A stretch of 13,639 bases of DNA. It comes from JAMOAD01 sp023621955. Lineage in GTDB: Bacteria > Acidobacteriota > Aminicenantia > JAMOAD01. The notes below the pieces were generated by a model that saw nothing but the letters and a program-made list of their open reading frames with translations, did no database searches and was not told where the DNA came from. Below, piece after piece: positions 1 through 6,115 of the stretch. The stretch covers positions 1 through 13,639 of the forward strand of contig DAONEM010000047.1 in the NCBI GenBank assembly GCA_035403085.1, read 5' to 3'. Both the position numbers and the translations under genes were made by a program. Position 1 is the first letter of the stretch; every line of letters begins with the position of its first letter.

Positions 1-75
1 TTCGAGGCCCACTTATGCGAGAATAACGACGATGGTTCCCATACCTTCGAGGAGGCCCTTGAGGGACCAGCCTGA
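1..75 (+). CDS. C-terminal fragment of an unidentified upstream gene
   Basis: Reading frame 1 is open from the first base to a TGA at 73-75. It gives 24 residues ending in TFEEALEGPA, so it is probably the tail of a gene cut by the window edge. The next good start codon (ATG at 92, behind GAGGAG) lies 16 bases after this stop, which is typical operon spacing in this genome. The fragment is too short to identify a family. If it is real, it argues against the upstream ATG at 32 as the start of the decarboxylase, because that would overlap this gene by 44 bases. Confidence 0.45.
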   Translation, partial: FEAHLCENNDDGSHTFEEALEGPA

Positions 76-91
76 GCGAGGAGAAAAGCCG

Positions 92-1516
92 ATGGACCTG
101 AAAGAGTTCAACGAAAACGGGCACAAACTGATAGACTGGATCACCGAATACCTGCAAACCCTGGAGAGCTATCCGGTCAAGTCCCCTCTCCAACCCGGTG
201 AAGTGAAGAAGGCCCTTCCCCTCCACCCTCCCGAGAGGCCCGAAGAGTGGGAGAGCCAAATGTCGGACTTCGAAAAGATCATTCTCCCCGGAATGACCCA
301 CTGGCAACATCCCCGCTTCTTCGCCTACTTTCCGGCCAACAACAGCTACCCTTCCATCCTCGGTGAGTTGCTCACCGCCGCGATGGGGGCGCAATGCATG
401 AGCTGGCAGACTTCCCCGGCGGCGACGGAGCTGGAGGAACGGGTCATGGAGTGGCTTAGGGAGCTGATCGGCCTCCCTGAGACCTTTACCGGAGTCATAG
501 AGGAGACGGCAACATCCTCCACCCTCTGCGCTATCCTCTCCGCCCGGGAGAGGGCAACTTCGTTTCTCTCCAACGAAGAGGGTTTGCAGGCCTCCCACAG
601 ACTCCGGGTCTACTGCTCCCAAGAGGCCCACTCCTCCATAGAAAAAGATGTCAAGATCGCCGGAATCGGCCGCAAGAACCTCTGCAAGATTCCCGTCGAT
701 TCCGCCTATGCAATGATCCCCGAGGAACTCGAAAAGGCTGTTCAGAGAGACCTGGCCGCCGGCCTCCACCCCATGGCCGTCATCGCCGCCTTGGGCACCA
801 CGGGCTCCACCGCTCTGGACCCCCTGGTTCCTCTGGGACGAATCTGTAAAGAGCACAACCTCTGGTTTCACGTCGACGGCGCCTACGCCGGATCGGCCCT
901 TCTTCTTCCGGAGATGCGCCACATTGCCGCAGGGATCGAAGAAGCCGACTCTTTCGTCTTTAACCCCCACAAATGGCTCTTCACGAACTTCGACCTCTCC
1001 GCTTACTTCGTCAAGGATGTTTCCACTCTGATCAGGACCTTCGAGATCCTCCCGGAATACCTCAAAACCGCCGAAGGGGATAGGGTCATCAACTACAGGG
1101 ACTGGGGAATCGCCCTGGGCCGCCGCTTCAGGGCCCTGAAGCTCTGGATGGTCCTCAGAACCTACGGAGCCGAAGGGCTCCGGGAGACACTGCGGAACCA
1201 CATCCGCTGGGCGGCCTGGCTGAGGGAGAGGATCGAGAAGGCTCCTGATTTTGAACTCATGGCCCCAGCCCCCCTATCGACTGTCTGCTTCCGTTTCCGA
1301 CCCGCCGGAATCGACGAGACCCAGATCGATCGGATCAACAACATCCTCATGGAAAAGCTTAATGGAAGCGGGTTCCTCTACCTGACCCACACCAAGCTGA
1401 ACGGTCGTTTCACCCTTCGTCTCGTGGTCGCTCAGACCCATGTGACGAAGCGTCATGTCGAGGAGGCCTGGGAAGCGGTCTCTTCAACCGCAAGGTCCCT
1501 TCCGGTTCCCTCTTGA
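92..1516 (+). CDS. PLP-dependent group II amino-acid decarboxylase (aromatic-L-amino-acid decarboxylase-like)
   Basis: A 474-residue cytosolic fold-type I PLP enzyme of the DDC family (Pfam pyridoxal_deC), near the usual length of about 480. The Schiff-base lysine is K294 in NPHKW. D262 in HVDGAYAG should contact the pyridine nitrogen, and H180 in SQEAHSS should stack on the cofactor ring. The N-terminal HPRFFAYFPANNSYPS block is typical of aromatic decarboxylases. Y323 (PEYLKT) aligns with the catalytic-loop tyrosine that separates true decarboxylases from phenylalanine-bearing aldehyde synthases, so decarboxylation is expected. The substrate (tyrosine, tryptophan, phenylalanine or another amino acid) cannot be told. 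The start at 92 is chosen because GAGGAG lies 7 bases upstream and the protein then begins at the family N-terminus. A frame extension to ATG 32 lacks a ribosome-binding site and would overlap the upstream fragment. It is probably cotranscribed with that upstream gene. A promoter for the next gene begins in its stop codon. Confidence 0.9.
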   Translation: MDLKEFNENGHKLIDWITEYLQTLESYPVKSPLQPGEVKKALPLHPPERPEEWESQMSDFEKIILPGMTHWQHPRFFAYFPANNSYPSILGELLTAAMGAQCMSWQTSPAATELEERVMEWLRELIGLPETFTGVIEETATSSTLCAILSARERATSFLSNEEGLQASHRLRVYCSQEAHSSIEKDVKIAGIGRKNLCKIPVDSAYAMIPEELEKAVQRDLAAGLHPMAVIAALGTTGSTALDPLVPLGRICKEHNLWFHVDGAYAGSALLLPEMRHIAAGIEEADSFVFNPHKWLFTNFDLSAYFVKDVSTLIRTFEILPEYLKTAEGDRVINYRDWGIALGRRFRALKLWMVLRTYGAEGLRETLRNHIRWAAWLRERIEKAPDFELMAPAPLSTVCFRFRPAGIDETQIDRINNILMEKLNGSGFLYLTHTKLNGRFTLRLVVAQTHVTKRHVEEAWEAVSSTARSLPVPS

Positions 1517-1540
1517 CGAAAGACCGACTCGGCCTATATT
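1513..1540 (+). promoter_or_regulatory. Sigma-70-type promoter for bfn-ogt
   Basis: TTGACG (1513-1518), a 16-base spacer and TATATT (1535-1540) form a good vegetative promoter. The -35 box overlaps the TGA stop of the decarboxylase gene. Transcription should start near 1547, leaving a leader of only about a dozen bases before ATG 1561. Confidence 0.6.
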
Positions 1541-1560
1541 GATATTTACCGGTGAAAAAC

Positions 1561-2046
1561 ATGGAAATCTCCGTCAAAGTCGAACGTTTGCTCATGGATC
1601 CCCTTCACCAATCCCCCGTGATGATTCTCAGGGAGATCGGAGGAACCCGGGTTCTCCCCATCTGGATCGGGCACTACGAAGCGGGTATCATCGCGGCTCT
1701 GCTGGAGGAGATCGCCCCTCCCAGGCCTATGACCGTAGATCTCATCGCCTCCATGCTTGACGAGCTTAACTGTTCTGTCAAGAAAGCGGTGGTATGTGAT
1801 CTGAAAGAGAGCACCTACTTCGCCCGTCTTACCGTCTGCAGAGAGGATGGCACCGAGTCAGAGATTGACGCACGCCCCACAGACTCCGTCGCCTTGACCC
1901 TCCGTTCCAAGGCTCCTCTCTACGTAGAGGAGCATCTGCTGAAAGCTTTTGAGCCCTCCGAATCGATCCAGAACCTTTTCGCAAAGCCTATCAAGGATTG
2001 GCTCAACGAGCTGGACCCAAAAGATTTGGGCAAGTACAAGATGTGA
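1561..2046 (+). CDS. Bifunctional nuclease domain (BFN/DUF151) protein
   Basis: A 161-residue protein of the BFN/DUF151 family, whose structural prototype is Thermotoga TM0160. Plant members have DNase and RNase activity, but the role in bacteria is poorly defined. The two signature blocks are visible: LPIWIGHYEAGIIAALLEE near residues 32-50 and RPTDSVALTLRSKAPLYVEE in the second half. The protein is soluble, with no signal peptide or membrane segment. The start is placed at ATG 1561 because GGTGA lies 5 bases upstream. A GTG at 1552 is in frame but has no Shine-Dalgarno sequence and almost no room after the predicted transcription start. The alkyltransferase gene follows after 6 bases, so the pair is probably one operon, which hints at a nucleic-acid maintenance context. 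Family assignment is firm; the nuclease activity is inferred. Confidence 0.88.
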   Translation: MEISVKVERLLMDPLHQSPVMILREIGGTRVLPIWIGHYEAGIIAALLEEIAPPRPMTVDLIASMLDELNCSVKKAVVCDLKESTYFARLTVCREDGTESEIDARPTDSVALTLRSKAPLYVEEHLLKAFEPSESIQNLFAKPIKDWLNELDPKDLGKYKM

Positions 2047-2052
2047 CCGGCC

Positions 2053-2535
2053 GTGGAATTTCTCTCTACTCTGGAGTGGAAGAGGCCTTGGACATTCTCC
2101 TTCTGTTGGGACGAAGAGGGGAAGGTTGTCAGATGTTCCTTCACTCCCCTGAAGGGGGAGAGGGCGACTCCCCCCAAGGCTCTCCTGCAGGCCTTCGAGG
2201 AGTATCTCTTCCAGGGAGTTCCTCTTCCGGAGGTTCCCTTCCGTTTCCTCCGTGAGCCTACTCCGTTTCAGAGAAGGGTGTGGGAAACGACTCGTTCAAT
2301 CCCTTTCGGAGAGACCCTGACCTACGGAGACGTCGCCGATAGGATAGGGCACCCCGACGCGGCAAGGGCCATCGGAAACGCCTTGGGAGCCAACCCTCTT
2401 CCGCTGATCATCCCCTGCCATCGGGTGGTAGGAAAGAAGGGGCCGGGAGGCTTCTCCGCTGGGAGAGACCTCCCGGGACCCCTGATCAAAGTCACCCTCT
2501 TAAGAGGGGAGGGTGTTCAGATTCTTCCGGGATAA
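2053..2535 (+). CDS. ogt: Methylated-DNA--[protein]-cysteine S-methyltransferase
   Basis: A 160-residue O6-alkylguanine-DNA alkyltransferase that repairs alkylated guanine or thymine by a suicide transfer to its own cysteine. The acceptor is C122 in IPCHRVV. R105 in ARAIGNALGANP is the base-flipping arginine finger, and Y91 in TYGDVA is the conserved DNA-backbone tyrosine. The C-terminal LLRGEG block supplies the conserved Leu-Leu/Glu. The length fits the compact Ogt/MGMT form, with no Ada regulatory domain. The start is a GTG 6 bases after the bfn stop. No clear Shine-Dalgarno sequence is visible, so translation probably depends on ribosomes finishing bfn. The 3' end overlaps the convergent aminotransferase gene by 19 bases. 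Family identity is very secure; the exact start is less so. Confidence 0.93.
   Translation: MEFLSTLEWKRPWTFSFCWDEEGKVVRCSFTPLKGERATPPKALLQAFEEYLFQGVPLPEVPFRFLREPTPFQRRVWETTRSIPFGETLTYGDVADRIGHPDAARAIGNALGANPLPLIIPCHRVVGKKGPGGFSAGRDLPGPLIKVTLLRGEGVQILPG
2495..2508. repeat. Perfect 14-base palindrome at the ogt/aminotransferase convergent junction
   Basis: CCCTCTTAAGAGGG is its own reverse complement. It lies inside the last codons of ogt (encoding the conserved LLRGEG region) and 8 bases beyond the stop codon of the opposing aminotransferase gene. No T-run follows on either strand, so a classical terminator is not supported. A hairpin that helps end or stabilise either transcript is possible, and coding constraint alone could also explain it. 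Confidence 0.35.
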
Positions 2536-3707
2536 ACCTTCAAAGCCTCGCCGAAGACCTTCATGGCCTTCTCGAGTTTGTCGCATTCGAGGACATAGGC
2601 CATTCTAACCTCGTCCGTCCCCATTCCCGTGGTAGAGTAGAAACCTTGAGCGGGGGCGACCATGACGGTCTGCTTCTCGTATTCAAAGCTCTCCAGGAGC
2701 CACCTGGCGAAGTCTTCCGAATCGGCGATCGGCAGCTTGACAACCATGTAGAAAGCCCCCTGGGGCATCTCGAGAACGACTCCGGGGATCTTCTTGAGCT
2801 CCTTGTACATGATGTCCCTGCGCCGCTTATACTCCTGCTGAACCGTCTTGAAGTAGTCGAAGCTCAGCCGGAAACCGGCGGCCGCTCCCACCTGCTCCAC
2901 CATGGGGGGACAGAGCCTGGCCTGGGCGAGCTTCATGGCCCCGCCGATCACCTCTTTGTTCTTACAGACAAGGTATCCGACCCTGGCTCCGCAGGCGCTG
3001 TAGCGCTTCGAGATGGAGTCCACGACGATGACCCTCTCCTCAGCCTCCGGAAAGGAGAGCATACTCGTGTAGCCGGCGCCGTCGTAAATAAACTCCCGGT
3101 AAACCTCATCGCTGATGATGTAGAGCTTGTGCTTGAGCGCGAGGTCAACGACTCTTTTCATCTCTTCCCGAGTGTAGACGGTCCCGGTCGGGTTGTTGGG
3201 GGAACAGAGGAGGATGGCCCGAGTCCTGTGGGTGATACGGCTCTCGATCTCATCGATCGGAGGGAGGGCGAACCCGTTCTCGGCCTTCGTCGTGACGGGG
3301 ACGATTTTCAGGTCATTCGTCGAAGCATAGCTGTTGTAGTTGGTGTAGTAGGGCTCGAAGGCGATGATCTCTTGGCCAGGATCGGCGACAATGGAGAAGG
3401 CGAAGGAGATCGCCTCGCTTCCCCCGTTGGTGACGACGATCTGCTCGGGGGCGACCTTCAGGTTGTAGTGGGTGAAGTATTCACAGATTGCCTCTCTGAG
3501 GTAGGGTTCACCCTGGGAGTAGCCGTAGGGAATGATGGAAGCGGAGAAGTTCCTGATGGCGTTGATGATCTCCGGGGGGGTGTTGATGTCGGGCTGGCCG
3601 ATGTTCAAATGGTAGACATAGGTGCCCCGCTTCTTAGCGGCGTCTGCGAAGGGGACGAGCTTCCGGATCGGGGAAGCCTGCATCGTTGAAACACGGTTGG
3701 ATATCAT
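2517..3707 (-). CDS. PLP-dependent class I/II aminotransferase (aspartate-aminotransferase-like)
   Basis: A 396-residue fold-type I aminotransferase that moves an amino group between an amino acid and a 2-oxo acid in the cytosol. Its donor is unknown. The PLP lysine is K234 in SISKRYSACGARVG. The SPNNPTG block (169-175) and SDEVYREF (D200, Y203) hold the cofactor ring, and TDEVRMAY near the C-terminus carries the carboxylate-binding arginine. The N-terminal NIGQPDINTPPEI block is typical of subgroup I-gamma aspartate, alanine or aromatic aminotransferases. The start at 3707 follows AGGAGG at a 6-base distance, a strong ribosome-binding site. It lies 81 bases downstream of the small membrane protein gene, so it may be the last gene of the era transcript; no separate good promoter was found. 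Its stop lies inside the end of ogt. Confidence 0.9.
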   Translation of the reverse strand: MISNRVSTMQASPIRKLVPFADAAKKRGTYVYHLNIGQPDINTPPEIINAIRNFSASIIPYGYSQGEPYLREAICEYFTHYNLKVAPEQIVVTNGGSEAISFAFSIVADPGQEIIAFEPYYTNYNSYASTNDLKIVPVTTKAENGFALPPIDEIESRITHRTRAILLCSPNNPTGTVYTREEMKRVVDLALKHKLYIISDEVYREFIYDGAGYTSMLSFPEAEERVIVVDSISKRYSACGARVGYLVCKNKEVIGGAMKLAQARLCPPMVEQVGAAAGFRLSFDYFKTVQQEYKRRRDIMYKELKKIPGVVLEMPQGAFYMVVKLPIADSEDFARWLLESFEYEKQTVMVAPAQGFYSTTGMGTDEVRMAYVLECDKLEKAMKVFGEALKVYPGRI

Positions 3708-3788
3708 GAGTGCCTCCTAAGATGTATGAAAGAGAGTACAAGAGAGAGAGCTTTCACCGCTCTTCTCTAGTGGAAAAAGCCTTCACTT
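3708..3788 (-). other. Short spacer between the membrane-protein gene and the aminotransferase gene
   Basis: 81 bases. Read on the minus strand it holds a small AGAGC-N7-GCTCT hairpin within a GA/CT-rich stretch, then the AGGAGG ribosome-binding site of the aminotransferase. There is no T-run after the hairpin and no convincing promoter, so readthrough from era is the simplest reading. Confidence 0.3.
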
Positions 3789-4277
3789 TTACGATTCCGG
3801 CCCCTCCGAAGAGGTCTCCGCCTCCTTTCTCATGGCTTTGAGCTGATCGAACCTGAGTTGGTAGCGAAAGCGAAAGGGGAAGAGGGTGAAGTGAACGAGA
3901 AGGCCGATGATGATCACCATCAGAGCCCTGAAGTAAGTGGCGCCAAGGAAGTAGGAGAGCAAACCGACGACCCCAATAGAGGAAGCCACAGACATGACGA
4001 TGATGTCCATGGTGTACCACCGGTTGAAGGCCTCGTTATCGCTCTTTCGGTGGAGGTTGGCGGGGAAGAAGATGAACCGCCGCAGGGCGACCACTGAGAG
4101 GACCAAGAAAGCCGCCACATAGAAGGAGTACCTCTCCACGCTTCCGGTGTCGAGAGTGAGGGGCTGCTGCCACTTGACAACCTCCTGAAGGAGGTAGATC
4201 AAGGGGATGTAAAGCACATCGGCGAAAAGCATCGCCACGGCGATCGTCTGAAGAACCTTCAATTTCGATTCGTTCAT
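3789..4277 (-). CDS. Hypothetical four-helix membrane protein coupled to era
   Basis: I do not recognise a family. The 162-residue protein has four likely membrane helices, near residues 8-30, 49-68, 90-110 and 113-132. A basic stretch (FPANLHRKSDNEAFNRW) separates helices 2 and 3, and a charged cytosolic-looking tail (RYQLRFDQLKAMRKEAET) ends it. No signal peptide or catalytic motif is evident. The start at 4277 shares an ATGA with the era stop and has GAGAGGA upstream, so translation is directly coupled to era. A longer frame to 4334 lies wholly inside era codons and gives an arginine/proline-rich N-terminus unlike a membrane protein, so it is rejected. The coupling suggests a needed stoichiometry or shared regulation with Era, but gives no function. 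Confidence 0.75.
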   Translation of the reverse strand: MNESKLKVLQTIAVAMLFADVLYIPLIYLLQEVVKWQQPLTLDTGSVERYSFYVAAFLVLSVVALRRFIFFPANLHRKSDNEAFNRWYTMDIIVMSVASSIGVVGLLSYFLGATYFRALMVIIIGLLVHFTLFPFRFRYQLRFDQLKAMRKEAETSSEGPES

Positions 4278-5155
4278 TCGTCCTCTCCCATCTGCTGGCT
4301 CAAGGCGGCCAGGATTCCGTCGGAATCCCTCCATCGCTCCTCGACCTTCACCCGAAGTTCCAGGTAGATCTTCTGCCCGGTCATGCTCTCCATCTCCTCC
4401 CGGGCCTCTTTTCCGATCCGGGCAAGGAGAGAACCTCTTCTGCCGATGATGATCTTCCTGTGGTTATCCCTCTCCACAAGGATGTCCGCCTGGAGGTAGA
4501 GCATCCCCTCCCTTTTCTCCACCGTATTGACCATGACGGCGACTCCATAGGGGACCTCTTCACGGGTGTACCAGAGAATCTTCTCCCGAACGGTCTCGGA
4601 GATGACAAACTTTCTCTTCAATACCGTCACCGTGTCGGAGGGGTAAAAGAGGGGGCCTTCCGGTAGATAGTCGTAGATTTTGGCTTCCAGGAGTTCCAGG
4701 TTATCCCCTCTCTGAGCGGAGAGAGGAAATATCTCCTGGAAGATCCCCATCTGTGCGAATTTGGCGATGAGGGGGAGTGCCCGCGATTTGTTGACCTTGT
4801 CCAATTTATTGATGATCAGGAACTTCGGCTGTTTGTACCTTCTGAGGACTTCCAGGGAAAAGTCGTCTCCCTTTCCCCACTCTTCGGTGACATCCACGAG
4901 GAAGAGAATCAGGTCACAATCCTCCAGGGCCGCGTAGACCTGGTCCATCATCTCATGGTTCAGGCGGTGGAGCGGCCTATGGATCCCTGGGTTATCCAAA
5001 AAGACGATCTGCCCCTTTTCGCAGGTCTTAACACCCAGGATTTGGTTCCGTGTCGTCTGGGGCTTGTCGGAGACGATAGCCACCTTCTGCCCCAGAAAGG
5101 CGTTCAGGAGCGTCGATTTTCCGACGTTGGGCCTTCCCACGAGGCTGACGAAACC
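4274..5155 (-). CDS. era: GTPase Era (N-terminus lost in assembly gap)
   Basis: Era is an essential GTPase that binds the 3' end of 16S rRNA and helps mature the 30S subunit at the membrane-proximal cytosol. Visible G motifs are GRPNVGKS (G1), TTRN (G2), DNPG (G3, usually DTPG), NKLD (G4) and SAQ (G5). The C-terminal KH domain carries VERDNHRKIIIGRRGSLL, whose GRRG loop binds RNA. A GTG at 5140 could serve as a start, but the upstream in-frame codons read GFVSLV, the normal Era lead-in to the P-loop. The real start must therefore lie in or beyond the N gap, and the feature is partial at its 5' end. It overlaps the following membrane-protein gene by ATGA. The Lys/Ala-rich segment on the other side of the gap may be an N-terminal extension of this protein or a separate gene. 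Confidence 0.93.
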   Translation of the reverse strand, partial: GFVSLVGRPNVGKSTLLNAFLGQKVAIVSDKPQTTRNQILGVKTCEKGQIVFLDNPGIHRPLHRLNHEMMDQVYAALEDCDLILFLVDVTEEWGKGDDFSLEVLRRYKQPKFLIINKLDKVNKSRALPLIAKFAQMGIFQEIFPLSAQRGDNLELLEAKIYDYLPEGPLFYPSDTVTVLKRKFVISETVREKILWYTREEVPYGVAVMVNTVEKREGMLYLQADILVERDNHRKIIIGRRGSLLARIGKEAREEMESMTGQKIYLELRVKVEERWRDSDGILAALSQQMGEDE

Positions 5156-5255
5156 NNNNNNNNNNNNNNNNNNNNNNNNNNNNNNNNNNNNNNNNNNNNN
5201 NNNNNNNNNNNNNNNNNNNNNNNNNNNNNNNNNNNNNNNNNNNNNNNNNNNNNNN
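5156..5255. other. Assembly gap of 100 N
   Basis: Exactly 100 N, a conventional placeholder for a gap of unknown length. Reading frame and distance across it are meaningless. It removes the start of era and the end of the Lys/Ala-rich reading frame. Confidence 0.98.
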
Positions 5256-5378
5256 CTTCTTCACGGCCCTTTTCGCCGGAGCTTTCACCTGGGAGGTCTC
5301 ATCGGCAGGGGGCCGGGAGAGTTCTTCTAGAGGGGACTCGGAGACTGTCTTCGCTGTGCTCTTCTTTCTTTCACTCAT
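5256..5378 (-). CDS. Lys/Ala/Ser/Pro-rich N-terminus, partial (possible Era extension or separate small gene)
   Basis: 41 residues are visible before the gap, starting MSERKKSTAKTVSESP and ending VKAPAKRAVKK. The composition is low-complexity: Lys, Ala, Ser, Pro and acidic residues, likely disordered, becoming strongly basic (KAPAKRAVKK) at the gap edge. Such tails are seen on nucleic-acid-binding proteins, and their repetitive codons can break an assembly, which may explain the gap. The strand and order put it directly upstream of era. It may be a basic N-terminal extension of Era, since only one start is visible, or a separate small protein. The apparent frame shift relative to era means nothing because the gap size is arbitrary. 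ATG 5378 has AGAAAG close by, and the predicted transcription start is almost on top of it. Confidence 0.5.
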
Positions 5379-5385
5379 TCTTTCT

Positions 5386-5414
5386 ATTTTAGCCCATATT
5401 TGCTCCGGGAGCAA
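5386..5414 (-). promoter_or_regulatory. Candidate promoter for the era cluster with an overlapping dyad
   Basis: On the minus strand TTGCTC (5409-5414), 17 bases and TAAAAT (5386-5391) resemble a sigma-70 promoter with a good -10 and a partial -35. A perfect inverted repeat, TTGCTCC-G-GGAGCAA (5400-5414), covers the -35, so a repressor could act here. The predicted start of transcription (about 5379) nearly coincides with ATG 5378. Confidence 0.4.
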
Positions 5415-5439
5415 CGAAGTTCCAGCAAGCTCCCTTCTG

Positions 5440-5448
5440 TGCTATAGT
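5440..5448 (+). promoter_or_regulatory. Extended -10 promoter for nth
   Basis: TGC-TATAGT is an extended -10 element. The -35 position (TTCCAG at 5420-5425) is weak, which extended -10 promoters tolerate. Transcription should begin near 5455, giving only about 7 leader bases before ATG 5462. Confidence 0.45.
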
Positions 5449-5461
5449 TTTCCCGGTAAAA

Positions 5462-6115
5462 ATGAAAAACGTCGACCGAACCGAAGCCCTCCTCTCGAAG
5501 ATTTCCCTCTTCGTCGGGGAGAGAGGCGCCTTGGGGGAGAAAGTTCTGAAAGAGCGGAAAGATCCCTTCTCCGTCCTCGTTTCCGTACTTTTAAGCGCCA
5601 GAACCAGGGACGAGACGACGGAGAAGGTCGTAAACACCCTCTTCTCCAGGGCTTCTTCCCCTGAACAGATGCTCACCCTCAGCCAGGCGGAGCTCGAAAG
5701 CCTCCTCCACCCTCTAGGCTTCTACCGGCAGAAAGCCAAACACCTCCTGGAGCTTTCCAGGCTCCTTGAGGAAAGGTTCTCCGGAAGGGTCCCCGATACC
5801 CGTGAAGAGCTGGTCTCCCTCCCCGGAGTCGGGAGAAAAACAGCCAACCTCGTTCTCAACCTAAGCTTCGAAAAAGAGGCCATCTGCGTCGACACTCATG
5901 TCCACAGAATCAGCAACCGCCTCGGACTCGTAAAGACACGGACTCCCGGGGAGACCGAAGAGGCCCTCATGGGGGTCCTCCCCAGGAATTGGTGGATCCC
6001 GATCAACCGCCTCCTGGTTGTCTTCGGTAAGGAGGTTTGCCTTCCCCGCTATCCCAAGTGTCCTCTCTGCCCGGTCAGGGACCTCTGTCCCCTAGGGCAA
6101 GGTGAAAAACGATGA
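5462..6115 (+). CDS. nth: Endonuclease III
   Basis: A 217-residue base-excision-repair glycosylase/AP lyase that removes oxidised pyrimidines. The helix-hairpin-helix LPGVGRKTAN carries catalytic lysine K126, and D144 in CVDTHVHR is the conserved aspartate. The [4Fe-4S] loop is complete: C193-x6-C200-x2-C203-x5-C209. The length matches the E. coli enzyme (211). The start ATG 5462 directly follows GGTAAAA, and the only other nearby candidates would remove family-conserved residues. The stop overlaps the next gene by ATGA, so a repair enzyme is translationally coupled to two glycosyltransferases. That link is probably one of shared expression rather than function. Confidence 0.95.
   Translation: MKNVDRTEALLSKISLFVGERGALGEKVLKERKDPFSVLVSVLLSARTRDETTEKVVNTLFSRASSPEQMLTLSQAELESLLHPLGFYRQKAKHLLELSRLLEERFSGRVPDTREELVSLPGVGRKTANLVLNLSFEKEAICVDTHVHRISNRLGLVKTRTPGETEEALMGVLPRNWWIPINRLLVVFGKEVCLPRYPKCPLCPVRDLCPLGQGEKR

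Noticed and set aside
32..91. Upstream ATG at 32 as the decarboxylase start
   Set aside because: It has no ribosome-binding site, adds a non-conserved Arg/Pro-rich stretch, and overlaps the tail of the preceding gene, while ATG 92 has GAGGAG at a good distance.
2646..3689. Long open frame (347 codons) on the plus strand, opposite the aminotransferase
   Set aside because: It is an antisense shadow produced by GC-rich codon positions. It has no motifs and repetitive Asp/Gly/Val/Leu content, whereas the minus strand gives a complete catalytic set.
4278..4334. Longer N-terminus for the membrane protein inside era
   Set aside because: The extra 19 residues are Arg/Gly/Pro-rich shadow translation of era codons. 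ATG 4277 has a Shine-Dalgarno sequence and the common ATGA overlap.
5028..5414. A single continuous reading frame through the N gap joining the Lys/Ala-rich segment to a frame inside era
   Set aside because: The frame across 100 placeholder N is arbitrary, and beyond the gap it reads out of frame with the clear Era motifs.
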